A program made the translations under genes and the position numbers. 64,000 bases of DNA from Actinomadura pelletieri DSM 43383. GTDB lineage: Bacteria; Actinomycetota; Actinomycetes; Streptosporangiales; Streptosporangiaceae. Positions 7,917 to 17,880 of the stretch are shown one piece after another. The notes beneath the pieces are model-generated. The model saw only the letters and a program-made list of their open reading frames with translations, made no database searches and was not told where the DNA came from. Each line of letters opens with the position of its first letter. Position 1 is the first letter of the stretch. Location of the stretch: contig NZ_RBWU01000005.1 in assembly GCF_003634705.1 (NCBI RefSeq), positions 186,001 to 250,000 of the forward strand, in the 5' to 3' direction.

Positions 7917-9512
7917 GTGCGGATACTCGACCGGGTGGACGACCTCGCCAACCGTGGAGCACGGGCGGCCCGCGCCGTACGGGACGTCGGGGTCATGCGG
8001 CCGATACGGCCCGACAGAGCCGTGCGGCTGCTGTTCGCCTATGCGCGGTTCGGGCCTGTTCCCGCGACGATCGGCGCCATGTCGGCGTTGCGTTTCCCGG
8101 GCCGGACGGCGTTGATCGACGAACGCGGAGCGCTGTCGTACCGGGAACTCGAACGGCGGGCGGCGTCACTCGCCACCGCGCTGCACCATCGGCTGGACGG
8201 CGACAGAGTCGGAATCCTGTGCCGTAACCATCGAGGATTCGTCGAAACGGTGCTCGCCGCGTCCCGGCTGGGCAATGACGTGGTGCTGCTCAACACCGAC
8301 TTCTCCGCCACCCAACTGGGTCAGGTCATCGAACGCGAACACATCGGGGTGCTCGTCCACGACGAGGAGTTCGGCTCGACCGTGGCCGAGTCGGGATTCG
8401 CCGGGCGTCAACTGCTCGCCTGGACGGACGACGACGCACACGAGTCGATCGACGCGCTCATGGCCGACACCGAACCCGAGCCGCTCAACCCGGCGAACAC
8501 CAGCCGCGTCATCGTGATGACCTCGGGCACCACCGGCACACCGAAGGGCGCCAGACACGACATCTCCCTCTCGGCGCTGCTGCCCGTGGCGCTCAGCCAT
8601 CTCATGCGCGTTCCGGTCAGGTCGGGCGCGCCGATCGTGATCGCGCCGCCGCTTTTCCACATTCTGGGTTTCGCGTACACGGCGGTCGGGCTGGCGCTCG
8701 GCATGCCGCTCGTCCTGTCCCGCCGCTTCGACGCGCACGCCATGTTGCAGGCGGTCGCGGACAACGAAGCGGAGGCACTGGTCGCGGTCCCGGTGATGCT
8801 CCAGCGCATTCTCGACCTGGAAGAGCGGCCGGGAACACCGTCGCTCCGCACCGTCGTGTGCGGCGGTTCGGCGCTCCACCCGCACCTGTCGGACGCGTTC
8901 ATGGACGAGTTCGGCGACGTCCTCGTCAACGTGTACGGCGCGACCGAGACGGGTTGGGCCACGATCGCGACCCCCGACGATCTGCGGAAGGCGCCCGGCA
9001 CGGCCGGAAAACCCACCTTCCGCCTCACCATCAAAATTCTCAACGAGAACGGCGAAGAAGTGCCGATCGGCCACACCGGCGAGATCTACACCGGTGGCGG
9101 GCTGCGGTTCGCCGGGTACACGACCGGCGGGGGCAAACGGCTGCGCGACGGTCTCACCGGCACCGGCGACCTCGGGCATCTCGACGAGGCCGGGCGGCTG
9201 TTCATCGACGGACGAACCGACGACATGATCGTCTCGGGTGGCGAGAACGTGTTCCCCGGCGAGGTCGAGGCCCTGCTCGACGGTCACCCGGAGATCGCCG
9301 AGGTGTCGGTCACGGGCGTGGACGACGAACGATTCGGCCAGCGTCTCGCCGCGCACATCGTCCGCAAACCGACATCGCAGATCACAGAGGACGAGGTCAG
9401 AACTTACGTAAAGGAGCACCTCGCCCGCTACAAGGCCCCAAGGGACGTCACCTTCGTCGACGAACTCCCGCGCACCAGCACCGGCAAGGTGAAGGCGAGC
9501 ACCCTGCGCTGA
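7917..9512 (+). CDS. Acyl-CoA synthetase (AMP-binding ligase)
   Basis: 531 residues of the ANL adenylating family. Visible motifs: the P-loop MTSGTTGTPKGARHD near residue 200, the YGATETGW adenine site near 340, GDLGHLDEAGRLFIDGR near 420, the hinge-lysine region SGGENVFPGEVE near 440, and the catalytic-lysine tail PRTSTGKVKAS near 520. It should activate a fatty or other carboxylic acid as acyl-AMP and transfer it to CoA. GTG at 7917 is supported by a GGAGGGA ribosome site 8 nt upstream. It stands alone, with no lipid pathway genes adjacent, so the substrate cannot be named. Confidence 0.88.
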   Translation: MRILDRVDDLANRGARAARAVRDVGVMRPIRPDRAVRLLFAYARFGPVPATIGAMSALRFPGRTALIDERGALSYRELERRAASLATALHHRLDGDRVGILCRNHRGFVETVLAASRLGNDVVLLNTDFSATQLGQVIEREHIGVLVHDEEFGSTVAESGFAGRQLLAWTDDDAHESIDALMADTEPEPLNPANTSRVIVMTSGTTGTPKGARHDISLSALLPVALSHLMRVPVRSGAPIVIAPPLFHILGFAYTAVGLALGMPLVLSRRFDAHAMLQAVADNEAEALVAVPVMLQRILDLEERPGTPSLRTVVCGGSALHPHLSDAFMDEFGDVLVNVYGATETGWATIATPDDLRKAPGTAGKPTFRLTIKILNENGEEVPIGHTGEIYTGGGLRFAGYTTGGGKRLRDGLTGTGDLGHLDEAGRLFIDGRTDDMIVSGGENVFPGEVEALLDGHPEIAEVSVTGVDDERFGQRLAAHIVRKPTSQITEDEVRTYVKEHLARYKAPRDVTFVDELPRTSTGKVKASTLR

Positions 9513-9577
9513 GGAGCGGAACGCCCGGGACCAAGGCCGCACGGCCCCGGACGCCCACTCCCGCACGCAGGGAGCCG

Positions 9578-9886
9578 TCAGGCGACCTCGACGCGCCCCT
9601 TGGCCGCCATGCAGATGCGGGCGAGGTCGTTCAGGGCGTCGGCGCGCCGCTCGTCCAAGGTGCGGCGGTCACCCGGGCCCGCCTCGGCGAGCGTGTCGAT
9701 GACCAGGGAGAACACGGGCCATTCGGCGGGGCCGATGGCGCCCTGGAAGTCGATGCCGTCCTCCAGGTCGTCCACGTCGAGGTTGCGGGCGAAGGTGGCG
9801 AGGGCGGCCTCCGCCGCGACGACGCCGATGCGCATCGCCAGCGCGGCCGGTTCGCGATCGAGGGCACGCACATTGGTAGAACCCAT
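9578..9886 (-). CDS. Conserved hypothetical protein, 102 aa
   Basis: A small acidic protein, mostly helical in appearance, beginning MGSTNVRALDREPAALAMRI and rich in Ala/Glu/Asp. No signal peptide, membrane span or metal motif. ATG at 9886 is preferred over the more upstream frame opening at 9916. It is convergent with the acyl-CoA ligase and downstream of the methyltransferase on the same strand (about 70 nt gap), so it may be co-transcribed with the methyltransferase. I do not recognise a family. Confidence 0.6.
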   Translation of the reverse strand: MGSTNVRALDREPAALAMRIGVVAAEAALATFARNLDVDDLEDGIDFQGAIGPAEWPVFSLVIDTLAEAGPGDRRTLDERRADALNDLARICMAAKGRVEVA

Positions 9887-9958
9887 GTTCGACAACCTAG
9901 ACCACACGAGCCACACCCGTCGAACGTTTGATCGAATCGTTGCCGGACGATCCAGGAT

Positions 9959-10738
9959 CTACTCGGCGATCGACTGCTGGAAGAGATACGAGTGCGTGAA
10001 GTGCAGGACCCCGTCCGTCTTGCTCGGCCGCATCCCCGTCGCGGGGCCGCCCTTCAACTCCTCTTCCAGCTCCCGTCTGATCTGCGCGGCGACCTCGTCC
10101 GGCGTCTGCGAGAGCTCCAGCCACGGCTCCAGCGGCCGGACGAAGTCGAACCGCTCGGCCCGTTTCACTTCCGCGCCCGCCGCCGTGACGAACTCCGTGA
10201 TCTGGGCCTCGGTCAACACGGTCCCGTGCGAGGGATCACGCAGCCGCTCGATCCGATCGAGGTCACCGTCCAACCCGTCCGGACGCACCAGATCCGCGAT
10301 GATCAGCGCCGCCCCCGGCCGACTGACCCTGACCATCTCCTGCACGACGGCCTTCGGATCGGCGACCTGGTGCAGCGAGAACCGGGTGACGACGAGCGTG
10401 AACGACCGGTCGACATAGGGCAGCTCCGCGGCGTCGCCGCGCGTGAAGGTGACGTTCGTGAGCCCCGCGTGGTCGGCGCCGCGCTTGCCCTCGACGAGCA
10501 TCGCGGGCGTGAGATCGAGCGCCGTCGCGTGACGGACGCGGGGGGCGATCGCGCGAGAGACGAGTCCGGTCCCGGCGGCGACCTCCAGCACGACGTCCTC
10601 AAGGTCGAGTTCGGGCTCCATGAACCGGACGAGCCGGTCCAGATGGCGGGTGAACGCGACGTTCAGCCCGGGATCGGTGAACCCCGCCGCCTGCTTGGAG
10701 AACTCCCGTACGACTCTCTCGTCATGCGTCACGGTCAC
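9959..10738 (-). CDS. Class I SAM-dependent methyltransferase
   Basis: 259 residues. Motif I VLEVAAGTGLVSRAI near residue 50, the post-I acidic residue in ATALDLTP near 73, motif II RGDAAELPYVDRSFTLVVT near 100 and motif III RPGAALIIADL near 145 define a UbiE/Ubie-like methyltransferase (Methyltransf_11). Substrate is unknown. It overlaps no neighbour; the AdnB gene lies 99 nt upstream on the same strand, so readthrough from the repair operon is possible. No partner enzyme identifies a pathway. Confidence 0.82.
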   Translation of the reverse strand: MTVTHDERVVREFSKQAAGFTDPGLNVAFTRHLDRLVRFMEPELDLEDVVLEVAAGTGLVSRAIAPRVRHATALDLTPAMLVEGKRGADHAGLTNVTFTRGDAAELPYVDRSFTLVVTRFSLHQVADPKAVVQEMVRVSRPGAALIIADLVRPDGLDGDLDRIERLRDPSHGTVLTEAQITEFVTAAGAEVKRAERFDFVRPLEPWLELSQTPDEVAAQIRRELEEELKGGPATGMRPSKTDGVLHFTHSYLFQQSIAE

Positions 10739-10837
10739 GTCGCCTCCTCGGATGTTTGTCCCGGATCATCCCCGAAACGCCCCCCGGTGAACAGAGGTGA
10801 GTGAGACTCCTCACCTGTGGCGAAAGCAACGCGGGTC

Positions 10838-13800
10838 TCAGGCGGTGGGGACGGTGTCGAGGAGGGCGGCGAGGCCTTCGGCGTCCAGGAGGTCGGTGGG
10901 GCGGACGGTGAGGTTGGCGCGGACGTAGTGGAAGGCGGCGCTGACCCGGTCGACGTCCACCCCGGCCAACTCCGCCCAGGCCAGTCGGTACGCGGCGAGC
11001 TGCACCGACGCGAACTTGGCCTCGTCTCCGGAGGGTGGGGCGCCGGTCTTCCAGTCGACGATCTCGTAGCCGCCGTCGGACGAGCGGAACACGGCGTCCA
11101 TGCGGCCTCGGATCAGGCGGTCGCCGATGATGGTCTCGAACGGGACCTCGATGTCGAGCGGTTCCCGGGCCGCCCATTCGGATTCTTCGAACCGGTCGCG
11201 CAGGCGGGCGAGTTGGGCGTCGTCGGCGGCGCCCTCGTCGGCTGCGCCGGGGAGTTCGTCGGGGTCGAGGAGGCGCTGCTGGCCCCAGCGGCTTTCCAGC
11301 CAGGCGTGGAACGCGGTGCCGCGCCGGACGTAGGGGGCGGGCGGGCGTGGCATGGGACGGCGGATCTGCCGGGCCAGGGCGGCGGGGTCGCGGGCCAGCG
11401 ACACCAGTGACGAGACCGACAGGTGCGCGGGCAGTTCGACGAGCGTTCCGTCGCCGCCGCGGCCACGGTCGCGTTCGGCCAGGAGGAGTTCCACGTCGCG
11501 GGCCCAGGCGGTCATGAGGGCGCGGTCCGCGTCGGACAGTCCGGCGTGGCCCGCCCAGTGCCGGGTTCGCCCGGCGATCTCGTCCTCGACCATGCGGGCG
11601 GCCTCGACGACGGCCTCGTACCGTTCGCGGGCGGTGATGTCGCCGCCGCCGCGTTCGCCGGGCGCCACCGGCCACCGCGCCTCGTCCGCGTCGGCGAGCA
11701 GCGGGTTCTGGGCGTCCTCCTCCGGCGGGTCGGCCCACTCGGCGACGGTTCCGGCGCCCGCCATGCACACGGCCCGGATCTCCTCCAGGTACGGGGACGG
11801 TCCGAGCGGACGCCCCGACGAACCCCACCAGTAGCCCGTGGCGATGAGCAGGCTCGACGCCCGGGTGACCGCGACGTAGGCGAGCCGCCGCTCCTCCCGC
11901 AGGTCACGTTCGGAGCACGCCTCGTCGAAAGCGGTGAGGTCGTCCTTCTCCAGACCGTTCAGGGGTGGGAGGTCGGCGCGGTCGCCGCGCAGCATGAAGG
12001 GGAGGACGCGCGGGTTGGCGGTCCAGCGGGTCGCGTTCTGGGGCGGCGACGGGAAGATCGACCCCTTGGCGGGTGCGCCGTTCTTCTGCGGGACGTAGGA
12101 GAGGCCGGGCACGATCACGACCGGCCATTCCAGCCCCTTGGACGCGTGGACGGTGAGCAGTTTGACGCTGTCGGTCTCGCCGACGCGTCCGGCCTCCAGC
12201 CCGAACTCCTCCGTCTCGGCGGCCTTGAGGTAGGCGAGGAACGCGCCGAGCGTCGGGTCTTCGGCGTCGCCGGCGAAGGTGGTGGCGGCGTCGATGAAGG
12301 CGTCCAGGTCGGCGCGGGCGGTGATCGGGTCGAGGCCGGAGCGGGCGGCGACCTCGATGTCGAGGCCGAGGGCGCGTTCGACCTCGTTGACGAGGTCGGG
12401 CAGCGGAAGGCCGACCTGGCCGCGCAGCGTGCGCAGTTCGTCGCGAAGGCGCCGGAGCCGCCCGTAGCCCTCCGGTGAGTAGGCCTGCGGCGGGCCGAGG
12501 TCGTCGAGGGCGTCGACGAGGCTGCCCGTCTCCTGGTTCAGTTCGCTGACGAGCTGCCGCAGCGGGTCGGACGACGGGTCGTCCGACGGCGGGGTCTCGG
12601 GTGGGGGGTCGTCCGGGGGGCTCTCCGGTTCCGAGGTCTCCGGGCGGGTGATGTCGCGGGCGGCCTCCTGGGCGAGGGTGCGGGCGCGGCGGCCCAGGGC
12701 GACGAGGTCGCGCGGGCCGAGGCGCCAGCGAGGGCCGGTGAGCAGCCGGGCGAGGGACGCCCCGGCGGTCGGGTCGTGCATGGTCCGCAGCGTCGCGACG
12801 ACGTCCTGGACCTCGGGGACGGTGAGCAGCCCGCCGAGACCGACCACCTCCACCGGGATGCCGCGCGCCTCCAGGGCCCGTCTGATCAGCGGGAACTGCG
12901 ATCGTTTACGGGCGAGGACGGCGATGTCGCCGTACCGGAGCGGCGCGGAGTGCGGGCCGCCGTCCGGTGCCGTGTCGGGGTCGGCGGCGGCCATGAGACC
13001 GGCGATGCGCGCGGCGATGCGCTCGGCCTCCTCCTCCACGGTGGTGAACAGCGCGCATTCGACGCGTCCGCGGCCTTCGCGTCCGGCGCCGGGGATGAGG
13101 CGCGGTACGGCCTTCGTCTCCGCGCGCAGCTCGTCCTGGACCCGGGCGGCCGCCTCAAGGATCTGTTCGCCGTTGCGGAACGACCGGCTCAGTTGGACGA
13201 CCGGCGCGGGCGTCGGACGCCCCCCGGCCACCCCGGGCCGCAGCGGGAAGTCGTAGGCGAAACGCAGCAGGTTCCCGGCGCTCGCCCCGCGCCAACCGTA
13301 GATCGACTGGCAGGGGTCGCCGACCGCCGTCACCGGGTGCCCGCCCGCGAACAGCGACTTCAGCAGGACGAGCTGCGCCTGGGACGTGTCCTGGTACTCG
13401 TCCAGCAGGACCACCGAGAACCGGGACCGTTCGATCATCCCGACGTCGGGATGCCGGTGGGCGATCCGGGCGGCGAGGGCCATCTGGTCGCCGTGGTCGA
13501 CGACCTCCCGGTCGGCCTTGGCGCGTCCGTACGCCTCGATCAGCGGGAGGAGCTGCTCCCGGACGGCCTGTTTCCCGAGAATGTCGCGCTGCGCCTTGAG
13601 CGGTTTCTTCAGCGCGGCGAACCGTTCGCCGAGCCAGGTGCCGACCTTGCGGACGTCGTCGGCGGTCCGCAGATGCTCCGACAGGTCACCGGCGAGTTCC
13701 ATGACGGCCTTCGTCACGGTGTCGGGCTGCCATTCGACGAGGTCCATGGGCCCGTCGTAGGCGTCGACGACCCGCGAGCAGATCTGCCACGCGACGGCCG

Positions 13801-14218
13801 GTGAGATCAGCCGCATCGTCGGTTCGAGCGCCTCGCGGAGCGCGTGGTCGCCGAACAGCCGCGCCGCGTACGAGTGGTACGTCGACACCATCGGCTCGCC
13901 GTCGAACAGCGCCTCCCCGCCGAGCCGTTCCAGCTCGTCGTCGGGCAGGACCTCGCGGAGCTTGTCGAGCCGCTTGCGCACCCGCGCGCCCAGTTCGGCG
14001 GCGGCCTTACGGGTGAACGTGAGGCCGAGCACCCGTTCCGGCCGGACGAACCCGTTGGCGACGAGCCACACCACGCGCGCGGCCATCGTCTCGCTCTTGC
14101 CCGACCCGGCGCCCGCGATCACCGCCATCGGCGCCAGCGGCGCCTCGATCACCCGGGCCTGCTCGTCGGTCGGCTCCGGGATCTCCAGCAGCCGGGCCAG
14201 CTCTGCCGGCGTGATCAC
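10838..14218 (-). CDS. adnB: AdnB subunit of AdnAB helicase-nuclease
   Basis: 1126 residues: an N-terminal SF1 UvrD-like motor followed by a C-terminal PD-(D/E)XK nuclease. Walker A GAGSGKS is at residues 36-42, motif II VVLLDEYQDTSQ near 275, and the nuclease signature GRMDAVF with EIVDWKTG and QLAAYRLAW lies near 1040-1075. In mycobacteria AdnAB is the heterodimeric motor-nuclease that resects double-strand breaks, replacing RecBCD. Gene order (AdnA upstream, AdnB downstream) and length match Rv3202c/Rv3201c. GTG 14218 starts 81 nt after the AdnA stop. Unlike AdnA, its C-terminus lacks a clustered-cysteine motif. Confidence 0.88.
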   Translation of the reverse strand: MITPAELARLLEIPEPTDEQARVIEAPLAPMAVIAGAGSGKSETMAARVVWLVANGFVRPERVLGLTFTRKAAAELGARVRKRLDKLREVLPDDELERLGGEALFDGEPMVSTYHSYAARLFGDHALREALEPTMRLISPAVAWQICSRVVDAYDGPMDLVEWQPDTVTKAVMELAGDLSEHLRTADDVRKVGTWLGERFAALKKPLKAQRDILGKQAVREQLLPLIEAYGRAKADREVVDHGDQMALAARIAHRHPDVGMIERSRFSVVLLDEYQDTSQAQLVLLKSLFAGGHPVTAVGDPCQSIYGWRGASAGNLLRFAYDFPLRPGVAGGRPTPAPVVQLSRSFRNGEQILEAAARVQDELRAETKAVPRLIPGAGREGRGRVECALFTTVEEEAERIAARIAGLMAAADPDTAPDGGPHSAPLRYGDIAVLARKRSQFPLIRRALEARGIPVEVVGLGGLLTVPEVQDVVATLRTMHDPTAGASLARLLTGPRWRLGPRDLVALGRRARTLAQEAARDITRPETSEPESPPDDPPPETPPSDDPSSDPLRQLVSELNQETGSLVDALDDLGPPQAYSPEGYGRLRRLRDELRTLRGQVGLPLPDLVNEVERALGLDIEVAARSGLDPITARADLDAFIDAATTFAGDAEDPTLGAFLAYLKAAETEEFGLEAGRVGETDSVKLLTVHASKGLEWPVVIVPGLSYVPQKNGAPAKGSIFPSPPQNATRWTANPRVLPFMLRGDRADLPPLNGLEKDDLTAFDEACSERDLREERRLAYVAVTRASSLLIATGYWWGSSGRPLGPSPYLEEIRAVCMAGAGTVAEWADPPEEDAQNPLLADADEARWPVAPGERGGGDITARERYEAVVEAARMVEDEIAGRTRHWAGHAGLSDADRALMTAWARDVELLLAERDRGRGGDGTLVELPAHLSVSSLVSLARDPAALARQIRRPMPRPPAPYVRRGTAFHAWLESRWGQQRLLDPDELPGAADEGAADDAQLARLRDRFEESEWAAREPLDIEVPFETIIGDRLIRGRMDAVFRSSDGGYEIVDWKTGAPPSGDEAKFASVQLAAYRLAWAELAGVDVDRVSAAFHYVRANLTVRPTDLLDAEGLAALLDTVPTA

Positions 14219-14299
14219 CTCGCTCCCCCCGAGCTCGTCGATCCCTGCGGCCCGCTCGTCCGCGGCGCCGCGTCGGCAGCAGCGTAGAGGACCGGGCGG

Positions 14300-17200
14300 T
14301 CAGCCGCCGACCTGGCCGCCCTCGTCGTGGACCGGGCAGCAGGAGCGTACGGGGCAGGTCCGACACTTGTCGTTCGCCCGCGCCTGGAACACCTCGCCCG
14401 CCATCCCGGTCGCGACGATCTCGACGAGTTTCTTCGGCCACTCGGGGTCGGCGTCCTCGGCGGGCGGCGGCTGCTCCTGCTCGCGTGCCCTCGCGGCGAA
14501 CGCGGCCTTGCCGACCTGCACGAGCTTCGCCCCGCCCGGCTCGATCAGCCCGTGCCGTTCGAACGCGCCGAGCATCACCGCGTACTGGTAGACGCCGAGC
14601 TGCGGATGCCGGCCCAGTTCGTCCTTCGGCACGGCCGTCGACGATGTCTTGATGTCGATGATGACGGCACGGCCGTGCTCGTCGCGTTCGGCGCGGTCGA
14701 TGCGGCCCTTGATGACGACGCGACCGAGGTCGACCTTGAACGACTCCTCCAACGCGACGACCTCGTTGGGGTTGTCGCGGTGCCAGGCGAGGAACTTGTC
14801 GACCATCCGCGACGCCTGTTCGCGTTGTTTCTCCGAGTACCAGGAACTGCGGAAGTCCAGGTCTTTCCAGATCTCGTCGAGGCGTTGGGCCACATGCACC
14901 TCGTCGATGCCGTCGTCCGCGCCCGCCATCTCGGCGACCGCGTGGACGACCTTGCCCATGGTGCTGTACTCGTTCGGGCCGCCGTCCTGCGCGCCGACCG
15001 CGGACGCCAGCAGCCACCGCAGCCCGCACGTCGTGAACGCCTCGACCTGGGACGGCGAGATGGTGATGGACTCGTCCTCACCGAACGCGGGCCCGGAGTC
15101 GGACAGCGCGGTGATGGCGTACCAGTTCTCCGGCTTCGCGCCGCGCACACCCGCCCGCGCCAGACGCGCCAGGTGCCCGGCTGCGGCGCGTCGAAGCGGT
15201 TGGGGACGGCCCGGGTCCGCGACGACGGAACGCAGGTCGGCGACCAGCGCCGACAGTGAGAGCCACCGTGTCTTCTCGTCCAACTGCGATCGCTCGATGG
15301 CGCCCGGAAGAAGCTCGTTCAGAAACCGGGACGGTCGTTCCTCGGTGTCGTCACCGCCCACCGCCGTCACGACGAGCCGTTTACGTGCGCGCGTCACCGC
15401 CACGTAGAACAGGCGCCGTTCCTCGTCGAGCATCTTCGCCGCCATCGACGCACCGGCGGCCTCCTCACCGTCCGGCTCGGCACCGGCGGCGTGCTCGATC
15501 AGCTCCTCGATGCCCAGCAGCGACCCGCGCAGCCGCACGTCGGGCCACACACCCTCCTGGACGCCGGCGATCACGACGACGTCCCACTCCAGGCCCTTGG
15601 CGCGGTGCGCGGTGAGGATTCTGACCGCTTCACCGTCCGGCGACTGTTCGGCGAGCGTGTCACCGGCGATCTCCTGGGACGCGATGTTGTCGACGAACAA
15701 CTCCGGCCCGGCTTGAGGCAGCCGGTCGACGAACCGTGCCGCATGGTCGAACAACGCGACGACGGCGTCGAGGTCACGGTCGGCCGCCGCGCCCCGGGTT
15801 CCGCCCTTCGCGCTCTGCTCCAGCAGGACGTCCGCCTGTCCGCTCTCCTCCCACACGGCCCAGAGGACGTCTTCGGCGGAACCACCGTCGTGGACGCTGC
15901 GCCGTGCCACCTCGATGAGCCGCGCGACCCGTTCGGCCGGTGCGCGGACCTTCTCATGGATCAGGACGAGTTCGCGCGGGTCGTCCAGGGCCGCGACCAG
16001 CAACTCCCCGAGCGGCCGGTCGCCTCCCGACAGTTCCTCCAGGTCGCGCAGGGCTCGTTTCAACCGCCGCATGGCCAGCGCGTCGGCGCCGCCCAGCGGG
16101 CCCGTCAACAGGTCTTCGGCGACGACGCCGTCCAGGAAGCCCTTCCTCAACGCCGCCCGCAACAACACCAGGAACGGACGGACGGCAGGCTCGCCCATCA
16201 GCGGAACCTCGTCACCCGCCACGACCACCGGCACGCCCGCCTGGGCCAGCGCACGCCGCAGGGCCGGGACCTGCCGTACGGCGCTGCGCACGAGCACCGC
16301 CATCCGTGACCAGGGAACGCCGTCGAGAAGATGCGCGCGACGGAGTTCATCCGCGACGAGAGCCGACTCCTGGCTTTCGGAGTCGGCGATGACGGCACGC
16401 ACTTCACCGTCCTCAAGCGTCTCCAGAGAAAGCAGGGCGCGGTGCTCGGCCGCCCCGGCGGACCCGGCGGGCAGGCGCCGCGCGATCCGCCGCGACGCGG
16501 TGAGGATCTCCGGGCCCATACGGCGGCAGGTCCGCAACGCCACGACGGGCGCCGGGTCGCCGTCCAGGGTGAGGAACCGGTTCGGGAACTCCTGGATGCC
16601 GCGCACGTCGGCGCCCCGGAACCCGTAGATCGACTGGTCGGGGTCGCCGACGACGACGAGGTCGCGCCCGTCGCCCGCGAGATGGTGCAGCAGCACTTCC
16701 TGCGCGGGGTCGGTGTCCTGGTACTCGTCCACGAACACGACGTCGTAGGCGTCCTGCTCCCGGATCCGGGTCTCCTCGTCCGCGAGCATGGCGGCGGCCA
16801 CGTGAATCAGCTCGCCGTAGTCGTACGTCGGGACGGGGTCGAGCGCGAACCGGTCCGCGTACCGTTCCATGAACTCGCCGATGGCAGGCCAGTCGTCGCG
16901 TCCGCGCATGCGTCCGAGCGCGACGAGTTCGTCCCCGACGACCAGTCGTTCCGCCGCGCGCAGGGCGAAGTCACGAAGTTCTTCGGCGAACCCGCGTGTC
17001 GCCAGGGCGGCTCTCAACCGTTCCGGCCAGGCGCGGGCGCCGTCCGTCAGCTCTCCTTCCAGGAACCGCCGCACCTCCAGGAGTTGCTCCGGCCCGGACA
17101 GCAGCCGAGGCGCGGGCTCCTCGTCGAGGACCGCGTCGCGTCTGAGCAGCGCGTAGGCGTAGCTGTGGAACGTGAGCGCGAGGGGGGTCCGCGTCGTCCG

Positions 17201-17473
17201 CTGCAACCGTCCGGTGATCCGCTGCCGCAGCTCCCCCGCCGCCTTGCGGCTGAACGTCAGGACGAGCACGCGCTCCGGGTCGACGCCGCGGTTCTCGATG
17301 CGGTCGACGACGGCCTCCACGATCGTCGTCGTCTTCCCGGTTCCGGGCCCCGCGAGCACCAGCAGCGGCCCGCCCGCATGCTCGACGACCCGCCGCTGCT
17401 GCTCGTCGAGCACAGGCGGAACGGCCCGCGCGGGACCGGCGCGGCGAACGAGACGGTAGGAACCTGACGGCAC
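14300..17473 (-). CDS. adnA: AdnA subunit of AdnAB helicase-nuclease
   Basis: 1057 residues. UvrD-type motor with Walker A AGPGTGKTTT at 41-50 and motif II DVVFVDEYQDTDPAQ near 245, followed by VVGDPDQSIYGFRGAD. The C-terminal nuclease shows IKGRIDRAE, VIIDIKTSS and QLGVYQYAV. Four cysteines, TTCGLRW near 850 and CRTCPVRSC near 1045, form the AddB-like iron-sulfur staple seen around this nuclease type. GTG at 17473 is the in-frame start. It is the first gene of the AdnA-AdnB pair; the two together should unwind and degrade broken DNA ends for recombination. Confidence 0.88.
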   Translation of the reverse strand: MPSGSYRLVRRAGPARAVPPVLDEQQRRVVEHAGGPLLVLAGPGTGKTTTIVEAVVDRIENRGVDPERVLVLTFSRKAAGELRQRITGRLQRTTRTPLALTFHSYAYALLRRDAVLDEEPAPRLLSGPEQLLEVRRFLEGELTDGARAWPERLRAALATRGFAEELRDFALRAAERLVVGDELVALGRMRGRDDWPAIGEFMERYADRFALDPVPTYDYGELIHVAAAMLADEETRIREQDAYDVVFVDEYQDTDPAQEVLLHHLAGDGRDLVVVGDPDQSIYGFRGADVRGIQEFPNRFLTLDGDPAPVVALRTCRRMGPEILTASRRIARRLPAGSAGAAEHRALLSLETLEDGEVRAVIADSESQESALVADELRRAHLLDGVPWSRMAVLVRSAVRQVPALRRALAQAGVPVVVAGDEVPLMGEPAVRPFLVLLRAALRKGFLDGVVAEDLLTGPLGGADALAMRRLKRALRDLEELSGGDRPLGELLVAALDDPRELVLIHEKVRAPAERVARLIEVARRSVHDGGSAEDVLWAVWEESGQADVLLEQSAKGGTRGAAADRDLDAVVALFDHAARFVDRLPQAGPELFVDNIASQEIAGDTLAEQSPDGEAVRILTAHRAKGLEWDVVVIAGVQEGVWPDVRLRGSLLGIEELIEHAAGAEPDGEEAAGASMAAKMLDEERRLFYVAVTRARKRLVVTAVGGDDTEERPSRFLNELLPGAIERSQLDEKTRWLSLSALVADLRSVVADPGRPQPLRRAAAGHLARLARAGVRGAKPENWYAITALSDSGPAFGEDESITISPSQVEAFTTCGLRWLLASAVGAQDGGPNEYSTMGKVVHAVAEMAGADDGIDEVHVAQRLDEIWKDLDFRSSWYSEKQREQASRMVDKFLAWHRDNPNEVVALEESFKVDLGRVVIKGRIDRAERDEHGRAVIIDIKTSSTAVPKDELGRHPQLGVYQYAVMLGAFERHGLIEPGGAKLVQVGKAAFAARAREQEQPPPAEDADPEWPKKLVEIVATGMAGEVFQARANDKCRTCPVRSCCPVHDEGGQVGG

Positions 17474-17553
17474 AACAGGCTATTGGAACAGATCAGCGGG
17501 GCCGTTCTGGCCACAATGCACGCATGTCGTCAGAGAAACCACGGCGACGCGGC

Positions 17554-17862
17554 CTACGACCGCCCGTCCCAGCGGGCGCGCGCCATGTCGACACGGCGAC
17601 CGTCGGGACGCAGCGGCGTGCTCTCGGCGCGGTAGTTCTCGTGCGCCTCGATCTCGTGACCGCTCGGCGGGCTGCCGTCCGCCCGGACGACCCGCCACCA
17701 TGGCACGGCGCCCCCGTAGAGGGACATCACACGTCCGACCTGCCGGGGTCCACCGCGCCCGACCAGCTCGGCCACATCGCCGTAGGCGAGGACGCGGCCC
17801 GGTGGGATCCGCTCCACCGCGTCCAGGACGGTCTCGGCGTACTCATCGGGTTCCGACGACAT
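17554..17862 (-). CDS. Alkyltransferase-like (ATL) DNA-repair protein
   Basis: 102 residues matching the DNA-binding domain of O6-alkylguanine-DNA alkyltransferase: IPPGRVLAYGDVAELVGRGG with the HTH region RQVGRVMSL near 40. The active-site motif, PCHR in true MGMT, here reads PWWRVV near residue 54. Cysteine is therefore absent, so it cannot transfer alkyl groups and should act as an ATL that flips alkylated bases and recruits nucleotide-excision repair. Most ATLs have PWHR; the second Trp is unusual. Its position beside AdnAB matches Rv3204 in M. tuberculosis. Confidence 0.85.
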   Translation of the reverse strand: MSSEPDEYAETVLDAVERIPPGRVLAYGDVAELVGRGGPRQVGRVMSLYGGAVPWWRVVRADGSPPSGHEIEAHENYRAESTPLRPDGRRVDMARARWDGRS

Positions 17863-17880
17863 CCGGAGATTCTCCCGCGC

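Noticed and set aside
7740..7996. Small frames between the EamA transporter and acyl-CoA ligase, considered as a peptide or RiPP precursor
   Set aside because: No ribosome site or leader/core pattern; the region is needed for the ligase promoter and its GGAGGGA site.
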